The notes under the pieces are model-generated. The model made no database searches, was not told the origin of the DNA, and was given only the letters and a program-made list of their open reading frames with translations. A stretch of 39,347 nucleotides of DNA from an uncultured Oscillospiraceae bacterium (GTDB lineage Bacteria > Bacillota > Clostridia > Oscillospirales > Oscillospiraceae), in assembly GCA_944385435.1 (NCBI GenBank), contig CALWXG010000020.1:1-39347 (forward strand). Direction: 5' to 3'. Shown one piece after another: positions 7,852 to 16,462 of the stretch (its first letter is position 1; each line of letters begins with the position of its first letter). A program made the translations under genes and the position numbers.

Positions 7852-8298
7852 TTACAATGGGGGAACATCCCGGGGGGAATCGCCGGTGTCCATGCGCCGG
7901 AAGACCAGAATGGCCCTGGCGCTGGGGGTGACAGAGAAGGAGACAAGGGCATAGCCCTCCCCCTCCATCTGGTTGGCGGCCTGAGCCACCCGCTCCGACA
8001 GCGCCTGGGCCTGGGGAGTGTAGGGAATGGACAGGGTGCGGTACGGGGGTATGCCGCCGGGGCCGGTTCCGGCGGGCGGCTGCCTGTGCGGTTCCGGCGG
8101 GCCGGATTCCTCCTCCCAGGGGGTGAGCACGCCGGAGCGCCGCTCCGCCGCAGCCTGATAGCCGGTGATCAGGGCCGCGGCCACGGCCACGGGGATCAAA
8201 ATGGCAAACAGGATTTTCGTGTGCAGCAGGCCGTCCAGGAGCAGTCCGGCCAGGCTGGAGAGCAGGACCAGGAAGAAGGAACCTGCGCCGCGGGACAT
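7852..8298 (-). CDS. Hypothetical membrane protein with C-terminal soluble domain
   Basis: A 148-residue protein with two close hydrophobic segments at about residues 6-24 and 28-46. A Pro/Gly/Glu-rich linker (about 52-82) and a soluble domain of about 60 residues ending in VSFSVTPSARAILVFRR follow. GGAGAT sits 6 nt before the ATG. It lies 58 bp after a lipoprotein gene and 113 bp before another membrane protein, all leftward, suggesting one envelope-related transcript. I recognise no family. Confidence 0.65.
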   Translation of the reverse strand: MSRGAGSFFLVLLSSLAGLLLDGLLHTKILFAILIPVAVAAALITGYQAAAERRSGVLTPWEEESGPPEPHRQPPAGTGPGGIPPYRTLSIPYTPQAQALSERVAQAANQMEGEGYALVSFSVTPSARAILVFRRMDTGDSPRDVPPL

Positions 8299-8356
8299 AC
8301 GATCATCTCCATTCTGAATTGTACGGCGGGGGAGGCTGCGGCCTGGAATGGTCCGG

Positions 8357-8980
8357 TCAGGTTAAGGCGGTGTCGCTGAAGGTGAGGGTGACGGCCTGGA
8401 CCAGGTCGATGCCGCCCAGGCTGGCGGGGGCGAAGTAGTCGCCCACCGTGAGTGCCTCAATGGAACTGCCGAAGTCATAGGCCAGCAGGGCCACCGGAAT
8501 TTCCTCGCCCAGCTTGATCTCCTGAAAGTCGGTCAGAAAGACCCGGGCGCTGGAGGTGAACCGCTGGGCGGAGGAGGAGGGATCGGTCTGATAGGCGATG
8601 CGCCCCAGGCAGTTGAAGTACAGGTTCATGGAGCAGTCCGGGGACAGGCGCAGGGCAAAAGTGCCGTTCAGAGGACCGGAGGCGCTGCCGGGACCATTGG
8701 AGATGTCGCCCGCGTCGGTCTGCACCCAGTCCAGTTCCTCGTCCAGCTGGTAGACCTTCAGCTGGATGCTGACGGTCTCCTCCGGGGCGCGGAAGGCGAA
8801 CACTTTGGCGGAGTTCTCCAGACCGAGGGCCTGCAGCAGATAGCTCTCCTCCTCGGACAGGTCGTAGGGGGCGATGCCAGTCTCGTCCGGGAGTTTGGGA
8901 AGCTCAGCAGCCTTGGGTGCGCAGGCACACAGGCACAGGAGCAGCACGAGAGGCAGAAGAGCCTGTTTGATCCGTTTCAT
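8357..8980 (-). CDS. Hypothetical lipoprotein
   Basis: A 207-residue exported protein. The signal sequence MKRIKQALLPLVLLLCLCAC ends in a lipobox-like LCAC with Cys20 as the predicted lipidated residue, so it should be anchored to the outer face of the membrane. The mature part is acidic and looks globular and beta-rich, with no repeats and no family I recognise. GGAGG lies 6 nt before the ATG, and a strong promoter sits about 70 bp upstream. It is the first gene of the three-gene leftward group. Confidence 0.75.
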   Translation of the reverse strand: MKRIKQALLPLVLLLCLCACAPKAAELPKLPDETGIAPYDLSEEESYLLQALGLENSAKVFAFRAPEETVSIQLKVYQLDEELDWVQTDAGDISNGPGSASGPLNGTFALRLSPDCSMNLYFNCLGRIAYQTDPSSSAQRFTSSARVFLTDFQEIKLGEEIPVALLAYDFGSSIEALTVGDYFAPASLGGIDLVQAVTLTFSDTALT

Positions 8981-9048
8981 GGAAAACCTCCGATCCCTTT
9001 TCGCGGGCGGCGGGCCGCTGCCGGAAAAGCGGGTATTTTGACAAAACC

Positions 9049-9077
9049 AGTGTAACAGACGGTGAAAAAAATGTCAA
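9049..9077 (-). promoter_or_regulatory. Promoter for the lipoprotein / membrane protein group
   Basis: On the minus strand TTGACA (9072-9077), 17 bp with a T-rich spacer and TACACT (9049-9054) align, with an extended -10 TG. The rest of 9078-9200 shows no gene. Confidence 0.75.
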
Positions 9078-9200
9078 TTTTCCGCTCCTTTTTTCGGAGA
9101 GAAAGAGGGGGGAAACGGGAGGTCCGAAACAGGGGAAACGGGAATCCGCCCTGCGGAAAAGCGCAGAGCGGTTGTTTGCGTCCGCCGGAACTGCCCGCAG

Positions 9201-9233
9201 AAAAACTCACCCGCCCCAACCGGGGCGGGTGAG
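9201..9233 (-). terminator. Terminator of the EF-G-like gene
   Basis: A perfect 12-bp stem (9206-9217 with 9222-9233, 4-nt loop) is followed on the minus strand by TTTTT. It lies 11 bp past the stop. Confidence 0.9.
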
Positions 9234-9244
9234 CGATGGATGTC

Positions 9245-11317
9245 TTATTCTTCCTGCATGGCCTTGGCGGCGGCGATGGCCTTCTCCTGGGCGGCAGGGG
9301 GGCAGTCCTCGTAACGGACAAAGTGGAAGGTGAAGGAACCGCGGGACTGGGTCATGGCCCGCAGGTCAATGGCGTAAGAGGACATCTCAGCCATGGGCAC
9401 CTCGGCGGTGATCACCTGGCCTCCGCCGGACACGGGATCCATACCCATGACGCGGCCCCGGCGCTTGTTCAGATCGCCGATGACGTCGCCCATGTAGTTG
9501 TCGGGCACGGTGACCTTCAGCTCACCCACCGGCTCCAGCAGCACGGGGTTGGCCTCGGGCAGAGCGGCCTTGTAGGCCAGCTGGGCGGCGGTCTTGAAGG
9601 CGATTTCGGAGGAGTCAACGGGGTGATAGGATCCATCGTACAGCACGGCCTTCAGGTTGACCACCGGATAGCCGGCCAGGACGCCGTGGACGCAGGCCTC
9701 CTTGATGCCCTTTTCCACCGCGGGGAAGAAGTTCTTGGGTACGGAGCCGCCGAAGACCTCCTCGGCGAAGACGGGCTCTTCGCTCTCGGGGTTGGGCTCG
9801 AAGCGGATCCACACGTCGCCGAACTGGCCGGAGCCGCCGGTCTGCTTCTTGTGCCGGCCCTGCTTGGACACGGTCTTGCGGATCTTTTCACGGTAGGGCA
9901 CCCGGGGCTCGGACAGCTCCACATCCACGCCGAAGCGGTTCTTCAGCTTGGACACCAGCACGTCCATCTGGATGTCGCCGGCGGCGGTGACCACCATCTG
10001 GTGAGTCTCGGCGTTGTTCACCACGGTGAAGGTGGGATCCTCCTCGTTCAGCTTGGCCAGACCGGCGGCCACCTTGTCGTCCTGACCCCGGGTCTTGGGG
10101 GCGATGGCCTTGGAATAGTTGGGCTCGGCGAAGGGGATGGGGTCGATCTTCATGAACTTGCGGGGGTCGCACAGGGTGTCCCCGGTCTTTACCCGGTCCA
10201 TTTTGCCGATGGCGCCGATGTCGCCGCACAGCAGCTCCTTCACCTCGGTGCCCTTCTTGCCCTTCATCACATACAGACGGCCCAGTTTTTCATTCTGGCC
10301 GGTGGTGGAGTCCACCAGGGTCATGTCGGGGGTGAGCCGGTCGGAGAGGACCTTGACAAAGGAGAATTTGCCGTACTGATCGGCCATGGTCTTGAAGACG
10401 AAGGCGGCGGGGACGGCGCCCTGGGAGACGATGAACTCCGCCGGTTCGCCCTCCCGGTCGGTGCCGGAGTAGGGGATGCCCTCCAGGGGGTTGGGCAGCA
10501 GGTCGATGATGATGTCCAGCAGCAGGGGAGTGCCCAGGCCGGTGAAGGAGGAGCCGCACACCACGGGGATCATGGAGCAGTCCCGCACGCCGGCCCGCAG
10601 GCCCTGCATCACCTCGGCGTAGGTGAACTCTTCGCCGGAGAAGTACTTGTCCATGAATTCCTCGCTGGTCTCTGCCACGGACTCCATGAGCTTGTCGTAG
10701 ATCTCGTTGATCACGTCCACCTTGTCCTCGGGGACGGGGATCTCCGTCTGCCCGTCGGCGGTGGGCTGGAAGGCGCGCTTGTGGAGCACGTCCACGATGC
10801 CGGTGACCTTCTTGTCCTCATCCCAGATGGGGACCATCAGGGGGGCGATGTTTTTGCCGAAGTACTCCCGCAGGGTGTCAAAGGCGGAGTTGAAGTCCAC
10901 GTTGTCCTCGTCCATCTTGGAGATGTAGACGATGCGGGGCAGGTTGCGCTCATTGAGCAGCTTCCAGGCCCGCTCCGTGCCCACGGACAGGCCGCCCTTG
11001 GCTGCGCACACCAGCACGCCGGCGTCAGCCACGCTCAGGCACTCGGCCACCTCGCCGGCAAAGTCGAAGTTGCCCGGGGTGTCCAGCACGTTGATTTTGC
11101 ATCCCTTATATTCCACAGGGGCGACAGCGGCGGAAATGGAGATCTGACGTTTGATCTCCTCCGGATCGAAGTCGCACACGGTATTGCCTTCAGAGGGTTT
11201 GCCCAGGCGGTCCAGGGCGCCGGTCATGCGCAGCATGCTCTCAACCAAGGTGGTTTTGCCGTTGCCGCCGTGGCCCAGCAGGCAGATATTACGGATACTG
11301 TGGGGAGAATAGCTCAT
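9245..11317 (-). CDS. Elongation factor G-like translational GTPase (FusA paralogue)
   Basis: A 690-residue protein with the full EF-G domain layout: G domain, domain II, then domains III-V ending in RGSFTFHFVRYEDCPP. The G1 loop is GHGGNGKTT rather than GHVDAGKTT, G3 is DTPGNFDF, and G4 is SKMD rather than NKxD. These changes mark the divergent EF-G-like subgroup rather than the main fusA, which normally lies in the str operon. AAGGAG sits too close to the upstream GTG (11329) but 11 nt before ATG 11315-11317, so the ATG is chosen. It is monocistronic with its own promoter and terminator. Whether it acts in translocation, recycling or stress is not known from sequence. Confidence 0.9.
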   Translation of the reverse strand: MSYSPHSIRNICLLGHGGNGKTTLVESMLRMTGALDRLGKPSEGNTVCDFDPEEIKRQISISAAVAPVEYKGCKINVLDTPGNFDFAGEVAECLSVADAGVLVCAAKGGLSVGTERAWKLLNERNLPRIVYISKMDEDNVDFNSAFDTLREYFGKNIAPLMVPIWDEDKKVTGIVDVLHKRAFQPTADGQTEIPVPEDKVDVINEIYDKLMESVAETSEEFMDKYFSGEEFTYAEVMQGLRAGVRDCSMIPVVCGSSFTGLGTPLLLDIIIDLLPNPLEGIPYSGTDREGEPAEFIVSQGAVPAAFVFKTMADQYGKFSFVKVLSDRLTPDMTLVDSTTGQNEKLGRLYVMKGKKGTEVKELLCGDIGAIGKMDRVKTGDTLCDPRKFMKIDPIPFAEPNYSKAIAPKTRGQDDKVAAGLAKLNEEDPTFTVVNNAETHQMVVTAAGDIQMDVLVSKLKNRFGVDVELSEPRVPYREKIRKTVSKQGRHKKQTGGSGQFGDVWIRFEPNPESEEPVFAEEVFGGSVPKNFFPAVEKGIKEACVHGVLAGYPVVNLKAVLYDGSYHPVDSSEIAFKTAAQLAYKAALPEANPVLLEPVGELKVTVPDNYMGDVIGDLNKRRGRVMGMDPVSGGGQVITAEVPMAEMSSYAIDLRAMTQSRGSFTFHFVRYEDCPPAAQEKAIAAAKAMQEE

Positions 11318-11396
11318 AGTTGTTTCCACTCCTTACGATTTACGGTAGGCTCTCCGTGGGACTTCGGGCGTCCTGGCAAAAGAACCACTGTCAGCA

Positions 11397-11425
11397 ATTA
11401 TACAATAAAAACTGAAGGTTGGCAA
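11397..11425 (-). promoter_or_regulatory. Promoter for the EF-G-like gene
   Basis: On the minus strand TTGCCA (11420-11425), 17 bp and a perfect TATAAT (11397-11402) align, about 80 bp upstream of the start. Confidence 0.8.
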
Positions 11426-11461
11426 CGGCTATTTGACGATTTTGACCAATTAATTTTTCCG

Positions 11462-11501
11462 GAAACGAAACGCCCGCCACAGACGGAACTCCGTGGCGGG
11501 C
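11462..11501 (-). terminator. Terminator after the anti-sigma gene
   Basis: GCCCGCCAC (11472-11480) pairs perfectly with GTGGCGGGC (11493-11501). On the minus strand the stem is followed by a T-rich tract, GTTTCGTTT. It is placed 48 bp past the stop at 11549. Confidence 0.75.
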
Positions 11502-11548
11502 GCAGGGGATTCAAATGAGGAAACCTGGGGGATGGGGCGCGGAAAAGA

Positions 11549-12217
11549 TCACGGTTCCGCGGGGACGAGCACACAGTCCCCGGAAAAGGTCTCATCGCCC
11601 TCCACCGTATAGGCAATGCCCTGTTCTTCCAGCAGTTCCAGGAAGGCGCGGGCCGCTTCTCCGGACAGCCGGGCATATTCCGGGGAACCGGTGCCCACAA
11701 TGTCCTGCCAGCCCTCGGGCAGCCTTGTATAGACGATCCGGGTATCGGTGGTTGCCTCCAGCGGGCTGGTGCTCTCCGGGGATTCGGATTCCTGGCTGCG
11801 GGAGCCGGCATAGACGCCGGGATCCGGAGCACGATCCGCACCGTTGGGCAGAGAGGCCATGTTGGGGCGGGCGCCTTCGGGCATTGCACCGTTGGAGCCC
11901 CAGGGCTGGATCACGCCCAGGGCCACCACCAGAGCGGCGCAGGCGGCCAGGGCGCCCCACCTGCGCAGGTGAACCAGCATGCCTTTGGCCTTGGGCTGCT
12001 GCCGGGCGGGCAGATGGTCCAGGATGCGCTGGTGCAGCCCCTCCGGGAACGGGGGGTCCAGGGAGCGAAGGACCGAGGACTGCTGGGTCAGCTCGCGGTA
12101 CAGGGCTGCGCAGTCGGGGCAGATATTCAAATGGGCGGACAGTTCCTCCTGCTGGGCAGGGGAGAGGGGGCCGTCCAGTGCCTGGCTCATCAACTCCAGA
12201 CAGCGGTCACAGTCCAT
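11549..12217 (-). CDS. Zinc-finger anti-sigma factor (membrane-anchored)
   Basis: A 222-residue protein. Residues 1-45 form a zf-HC2/ZAS domain with HLNICPDC (His29, Cys33, Cys36) and additional Cys3 and Cys6. A membrane segment spans about residues 88-104 (GALAACAALVVALGVIQ), and a 115-residue outer domain follows. ZAS proteins hold an ECF sigma factor inactive until a signal triggers proteolysis or a redox change. It lies 93 bp downstream of the cognate ECF sigma gene, with GGGAGG before the ATG. The outer domain is not recognised, so the inducing signal is unknown. Confidence 0.87.
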   Translation of the reverse strand: MDCDRCLELMSQALDGPLSPAQQEELSAHLNICPDCAALYRELTQQSSVLRSLDPPFPEGLHQRILDHLPARQQPKAKGMLVHLRRWGALAACAALVVALGVIQPWGSNGAMPEGARPNMASLPNGADRAPDPGVYAGSRSQESESPESTSPLEATTDTRIVYTRLPEGWQDIVGTGSPEYARLSGEAARAFLELLEEQGIAYTVEGDETFSGDCVLVPAEP

Positions 12218-12310
12218 GGCTGCCGCCTCCCTTCTTGGTGAGTTTCTATGGGGATAGACGCAGGAAATTCGAAAAAGTTCCGGGCGGAGGAAAAATTTTC
12301 GACGGTGGGT

Positions 12311-12865
12311 TCAGAGCGCCTCCCGCAGCAGTTTGGCCAGGGCCAGACGCGCCCGGGCCACCCGGGATTTGACGGTTCCCGCTGGCAGGCCCAGGACCTG
12401 TCCGATCTCCTCATAGGAGGCGCCGTTGAGTTCCCGGAGCACCAACACTTGCCGGTGTTCTTCAGACAACCGGGAGAGTCCTTTGGTGATGGCCCGCCGG
12501 AGCTCTTTTTGTTCCAGCACCCGGTCCGGGGCGGCGGTGGAGTCGGTGAGCTGACTGTCCCAGCATCGATCCTCGTCGTCCAGGGACAGGTCTCCCCGCC
12601 GCTTCTTTTCTTTTCGGAGAAAGTCGATGGCGGCATTTCCGGTCAGCCGGTACAGCCAGGTGGACAGGGAACTGTCCCCCTGGAAAGCGGGAAGCCCCCG
12701 CCAGGCCTTGAAAAAGACCTCCTGAGTGACATCGGCGGCATCCTCCGGATGGCCCAGCAGGCCCAGGGCCTGACGGTAAACCTGTTTTTCGTAGCGCTCC
12801 ACCAGCTGGCCGAACGCGGTCTGATCCCCGCACTTCGCCAGCTGGATCAGGGTTTCTTCTTCCAT
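12311..12865 (-). CDS. ECF-type RNA polymerase sigma factor
   Basis: A 184-residue group IV sigma factor. Region 2 covers about residues 22-92 (YEKQVYRQALGLL, then DVTQEVFFKAW for -10 recognition, then STWLYRLTGNAAIDFLRK). Region 4 is at about 130-182 (LSEEHRQVLVLRELNG, then the helix-turn-helix YEEIGQVLGLPAGTVKSRVARAR). Regions 1 and 3 are absent, as usual for ECF factors. AAGGAGGTG sits 5-6 nt before the ATG. It is between dus and the anti-sigma gene in the same direction. I saw no second promoter of obvious ECF type before it, so autoregulation is not shown. Confidence 0.93.
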   Translation of the reverse strand: MEEETLIQLAKCGDQTAFGQLVERYEKQVYRQALGLLGHPEDAADVTQEVFFKAWRGLPAFQGDSSLSTWLYRLTGNAAIDFLRKEKKRRGDLSLDDEDRCWDSQLTDSTAAPDRVLEQKELRRAITKGLSRLSEEHRQVLVLRELNGASYEEIGQVLGLPAGTVKSRVARARLALAKLLREAL

Positions 12866-12931
12866 GAGGACACCTCCTTTGGCCGTTTGGAAGGGACACC
12901 TTCGAAGGGAGTGTTGCAGATGCGGGGTTTT

Positions 12932-13903
12932 TCAGCACAGATCCCGCCGGATGCCCCGGGTGACCTGGTAGAAGTCCTGGGCTGTCTCTATTTTGCAGAT
13001 CTGTTCTTTCCAATAGGAGGCGTAGGGGACACCCTTGAGGTACCAGGCGTAGTGCTTGCGCATCTCCAGACAGGCAATTTTCTCCCCCTTCTGCGCCAGG
13101 GCCAGCTCAAATTGCCGCACGGCCACGTCGCAGCGCTGGGACAGGGGAGGCAGGGGAGGAACCTCCCGGCCCTCCACTGCGGCGGCGCACTGCTGCAGCA
13201 GCCAGGGGTTACCGAATACGCCGCGGCCCACCATGACCATGTCCGCCCCGGTATAGCGCAGGATCCGGGCGGCATCTTTCCCCTCAAACACATCGCCGTT
13301 GGCGATGACGGGGATGGAGACGGCCTGCTTCACGTCCCGGATATAGTCCCAGTTGGCGGCGCCGGAGTACATCTGGGTCCGGGTGCGGCCGTGGACGGCG
13401 ACCGCGGCCACGCCGGCGTCCTCCATGCGGCGGGCGAAGTCCACACAGTTGATGGAGCCCTTGTCCCAGCCCAGCCGGAACTTCACCGTGACGGGAACTC
13501 CCGCCGCGCCGCGCAGGACAGCCCGGATGACGCGCACTGCGTGATCCGGGTCCCGCATCAGCGCCGACCCGTCTCCGCAGTTTACCACCTTGGGGACGGG
13601 ACAGCCCATATTCACATCAAGAACATCGGCTCCGGATTTCTCCAGAGCCAAAGCGGCGCCCCGCTCCATGCAGTCCTCGTCGGAGCCGAAGATCTGCACC
13701 GCGGCAGGGTGCTCATCCGGGCCCAGCTGGAGCAGGGTGGGGGTCTTTTTATCACCGTAGCACAGCGCCTTGGCGCTGACCATTTCCGATACAGTATAGC
13801 ATCCGGACAGTTCCCGGCACACCGTGCGGAAGGCCAGGTCAGTGACGCCGGCCATGGGGGCCAGAACAATCCGGGAGGGGATTTCCACAGTTCCGATTTT
13901 CAC
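12932..13903 (-). CDS. dus: tRNA-dihydrouridine synthase (Dus family)
   Basis: A 323-residue FMN enzyme that reduces uridine to dihydrouridine in tRNA D-loops. The TIM-barrel start VLAPMAGVTDLAFR, the catalytic Cys101 in DVNMGCPVPK, VKFRLGW, VAVHGRTRTQMYSG and the FMN-phosphate motif VIANGDV / MVGRGVFGNPWL are all present. The start is GTG 13901-13903 behind AAGGAG with 7-nt spacing. It is probably the DusB subgroup usual in Firmicutes, but the subgroup is not proven. It leads a leftward operon with the ECF sigma and anti-sigma genes (66 and 93 bp gaps). Confidence 0.93.
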   Translation of the reverse strand: MKIGTVEIPSRIVLAPMAGVTDLAFRTVCRELSGCYTVSEMVSAKALCYGDKKTPTLLQLGPDEHPAAVQIFGSDEDCMERGAALALEKSGADVLDVNMGCPVPKVVNCGDGSALMRDPDHAVRVIRAVLRGAAGVPVTVKFRLGWDKGSINCVDFARRMEDAGVAAVAVHGRTRTQMYSGAANWDYIRDVKQAVSIPVIANGDVFEGKDAARILRYTGADMVMVGRGVFGNPWLLQQCAAAVEGREVPPLPPLSQRCDVAVRQFELALAQKGEKIACLEMRKHYAWYLKGVPYASYWKEQICKIETAQDFYQVTRGIRRDLC

Positions 13904-13971
13904 AAGATAACTCCTTACCCGCTGGGGCAGGCGGGGGGAAATACCCTTTGCCCGCAGCGCTGACTGTCCGT

Positions 13972-14000
13972 ATCATACCATATTTCCCTGCCGGGGGCAA
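13972..14000 (-). promoter_or_regulatory. Promoter for dus - ECF sigma - anti-sigma
   Basis: On the minus strand TTGCCC (13995-14000), 17 bp and TATGAT (13972-13977) align, with an extended -10 TG. A TATAAT at 14036-14041 on the plus strand, facing spoIIE, has no matching -35 at normal spacing, as might be expected for an activator-dependent gene. Confidence 0.6.
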
Positions 14001-14074
14001 GACAGGTTCCGACGGGCTTTTCCGGAGGAAAGAATTATAATGGCGCAAAACGGACCAATGCGGAGGGAACTTTC

Positions 14075-16393
14075 ATGACTGCAAAGGAAAAGGCGCGGAG
14101 GGAACGCAAGGACAGGCCTCCTCGAAAATTATCCATTCCACTGGCTGCCCGGCTGTCCGATTGTGCGGTGCGGTTTTTGCTGGGGGCGGTGCTGTCCGGC
14201 GCGGAGATTCAGGGCGGACATGCCATGTTCGGGCTGGCCATGGTAGGGGTGTGCCGGCCCGGGACGGAGGGGCTGGCGGCCCTGTTTGGCGCGGCGCTGG
14301 GCTATCTGTCGTTCCGGGGGTTTGTGAACGGGCTGCGGTACATCGCGGCGGCCATGATGGTGTATGCCGTGGCCCTTGCGCTGGGAGAATTTCAGATCTG
14401 TCACAGGCGTTGGTTCATGCCCCTGGTATCTGCGGCGCTGAACGGCCTGGTGGGATTTGTCTATCAGTCTGCGGCGGGGTGGGACTGGCCCTCCATGGCG
14501 GGGTTCGCCGTGGAGGTGGCTCTGACGGCAGGCGCGGTGTATTTTTACCGCCTGGCCTTTGAGCTGTGGGAGGTCCATCCCCCCAGGGGAGGAGTGTCCA
14601 CCCAGCAGATGATGGGGGCGCTGGTGCTGGGCGCCACCCTGCTGATGACGCTGGCCCGGGTGACCGTGATGGACCGGTATTCCGTGGGCCGGGTGCTGTG
14701 TGTTTCGGCGGTGCTCATCGCTGGATGGAAAGGAGGCGCCGGCATCGGCGCCGCCGCTGGGGTGGCGGCGGGCCTGGCCATGGACCTGACCGGCGGGACG
14801 CCGCCCTATCTCACCGTGACCTATGCGCTGCCGGGACTGGTAACCGGCATTTTTTCCGGACAGAACCGGCTGCTGTGCGCCCTGGCCTATGTGATGGCCG
14901 GGGGTGTTGCGGCCCTGTGGACCTGGAGTGAGCCCCTGGGGCCGGTTCGGATTTATGAGATTCTGGCGGGCAGCGCGCTGTTTCTGCTGATTCCGGAGCG
15001 CCTGCTGCGCCGGCTGTCCATGCTGGCCAAGCAGGAGGAGCCGGAGGGAGAGGAGGACCGGGGCAGGCAACTGGCGGTGCGCCATCTGCGGCAGACGGCC
15101 ACCGCGTTCCGGGCGGTATCCGGCGGACTGCAGGGTGCCTTTCAGGACCGGAATGCCAATGACGGGGATGCGGTCAGACTCTTTGACCGCGCGGCGGAGC
15201 GGGTGTGCTCCAAATGCAGGCACCGGGAGCGCTGCTGGCAGCAGGAGTACCAGAGTACCCGCACGGCCCTGTCCGATGCCCTGGGGCCCATGCTGGACCG
15301 GGGCGAGGGGCTGCGGGAGGACTTCCCGTCCTATTTTTCCAGCCGGTGCATACAGTTTGACGCGTTTTTGGGGCAGGCCAATCAGGAGCTGACCGCCCTG
15401 CTCCACCGCCGGCGGTACGACAGCCGGGTACGGGAGAGCCGGGCGGCGGTATGCGCCCAATACGGGCAGCTGGCCCAAGTGCTGGACCAGGCGGCCATGG
15501 AGGCGGCGCGGGAGCCTGCGGTGGATCTGCGCCGGCAGCGGCTGGTGAAGCAGCGCCTGGCGGCCCTGGGCCTGGAGGGCCGGTGTACGGTATATGAGGA
15601 TGAGTTCGGTCATCTGCGGCTGGAGGCGGAGGGAACCGGAGTGGAGCGGCTCACCCAGCCGGGGGAAGTGAGCCGACTGTCCGCTCTGCTGGGCTGCCCG
15701 CTGCGGGCGGAGGAGACCGGAGAGCGGGGGCGGGCCTGTCTGAGCCAGCGGGAGCCGTTGTCTGCGGTGGCGGGAGTGGCCGCCGCGGACCGGGAGGGAC
15801 AGGCGGTGAGCGGGGACACCGGAGCCTGGTTCAAGGATGAGCGGGGCCGACTTCATGTGATTTTATGTGACGGGATGGGCAGCGGGGCAGGCGCCCGGGG
15901 AGACAGCGACTGCGCTCTGCGGCTGCTGGAGAAATTCCTCCGGGCGGGATTGCCACCGGAAGCTGCCCTGAAGACGGTGGGAGAGGCCCTGGCCCTGCGG
16001 GGCGAGGAGCAAGGGGGATTTACCACAGTGGACCTGCTTCGGGTAGACCTCTACAGCGGAAAGAGCGACGTCTATAAATTGGGCGCCGCGCCCACCTATC
16101 TGCGCCGGGCGGGCAGTGTGGAGCGGCTGGAGGGAAATTCCATGCCTGCGGGGATTGACAGCGGAGAGCCGGATGTGTTTCCCCTCACCCTGGATGCCGG
16201 GGACTGCGTGGCCCTGGTGAGTGACGGGGTGACCACGGGAAGGGAGGACGGCTGGCTGCGGCAAATGCTGGAGGAGTTTGACGGCCTGTCTCCCCAGGAT
16301 CTGGCCGGGCGCATTCTGAAGGAAAGTGAAAACCGGACGGGGACAGGGGACGACCGGACGGTGATGGTGCTGAAGCTGGATGTGAGAAAATAA
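14075..16393 (+). CDS. spoIIE: Stage II sporulation protein E (SpoIIE serine phosphatase)
   Basis: A 772-residue protein with a long N-terminal multi-pass membrane region (about residues 28-320) and a central regulatory part with a Cys cluster (VCSKCRHRERCWQ). The C-terminal PP2C-type phosphatase covers about residues 570-772. Metal-site motifs are visible: ILCDGMGSGAGA (Asp about 599), the LVSDGVTTG segment and TGDDRTVMVLKL near the end. In Bacillus, SpoIIE dephosphorylates SpoIIAA to activate sigma-F in the forespore and takes part in asymmetric septation. GGAGGG precedes the ATG. Its presence implies an endospore former. Confidence 0.95.
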   Translation: MTAKEKARRERKDRPPRKLSIPLAARLSDCAVRFLLGAVLSGAEIQGGHAMFGLAMVGVCRPGTEGLAALFGAALGYLSFRGFVNGLRYIAAAMMVYAVALALGEFQICHRRWFMPLVSAALNGLVGFVYQSAAGWDWPSMAGFAVEVALTAGAVYFYRLAFELWEVHPPRGGVSTQQMMGALVLGATLLMTLARVTVMDRYSVGRVLCVSAVLIAGWKGGAGIGAAAGVAAGLAMDLTGGTPPYLTVTYALPGLVTGIFSGQNRLLCALAYVMAGGVAALWTWSEPLGPVRIYEILAGSALFLLIPERLLRRLSMLAKQEEPEGEEDRGRQLAVRHLRQTATAFRAVSGGLQGAFQDRNANDGDAVRLFDRAAERVCSKCRHRERCWQQEYQSTRTALSDALGPMLDRGEGLREDFPSYFSSRCIQFDAFLGQANQELTALLHRRRYDSRVRESRAAVCAQYGQLAQVLDQAAMEAAREPAVDLRRQRLVKQRLAALGLEGRCTVYEDEFGHLRLEAEGTGVERLTQPGEVSRLSALLGCPLRAEETGERGRACLSQREPLSAVAGVAAADREGQAVSGDTGAWFKDERGRLHVILCDGMGSGAGARGDSDCALRLLEKFLRAGLPPEAALKTVGEALALRGEEQGGFTTVDLLRVDLYSGKSDVYKLGAAPTYLRRAGSVERLEGNSMPAGIDSGEPDVFPLTLDAGDCVALVSDGVTTGREDGWLRQMLEEFDGLSPQDLAGRILKESENRTGTGDDRTVMVLKLDVRK

Positions 16394-16438
16394 GAAACAC
16401 CCCGTTGGAGCCAGGTGTGTGCTCCGACGGGGTGTTTC
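16394..16438. terminator. Terminator between spoIIE and the SDR gene
   Basis: An 18-bp stem with one mismatch (16394-16411 with 16421-16438, 9-nt loop) lies between convergent genes. The minus-strand side is followed by the T-rich TTATTTTCTC; the plus side has no T-run. Confidence 0.75.
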
Positions 16439-16462
16439 TGCCCGAATTGCCGGGGCAGAGGT

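Noticed and set aside
9236-11518. 760-codon open frame on the plus strand across the EF-G-like gene
   Set aside because: It is the antisense shadow of a clear EF-G-like protein; its translation is His/Gly/Val-rich low-complexity sequence with no ribosome site.
12899-12908. 10-bp palindrome CCTTCGAAGG between dus and the sigma gene as an operator
   Set aside because: It is short, isolated, and no promoter lies beside it; chance cannot be excluded.
12248-13963. 571-codon plus-strand frame across the sigma factor and dus genes
   Set aside because: It crosses two recognisable minus-strand genes and their intergenic gap, so it is an antisense artefact.
14129-15856. 575-codon minus-strand frame inside spoIIE
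   Set aside because: Gln/Pro/Arg-rich shadow of spoIIE with no start signal.
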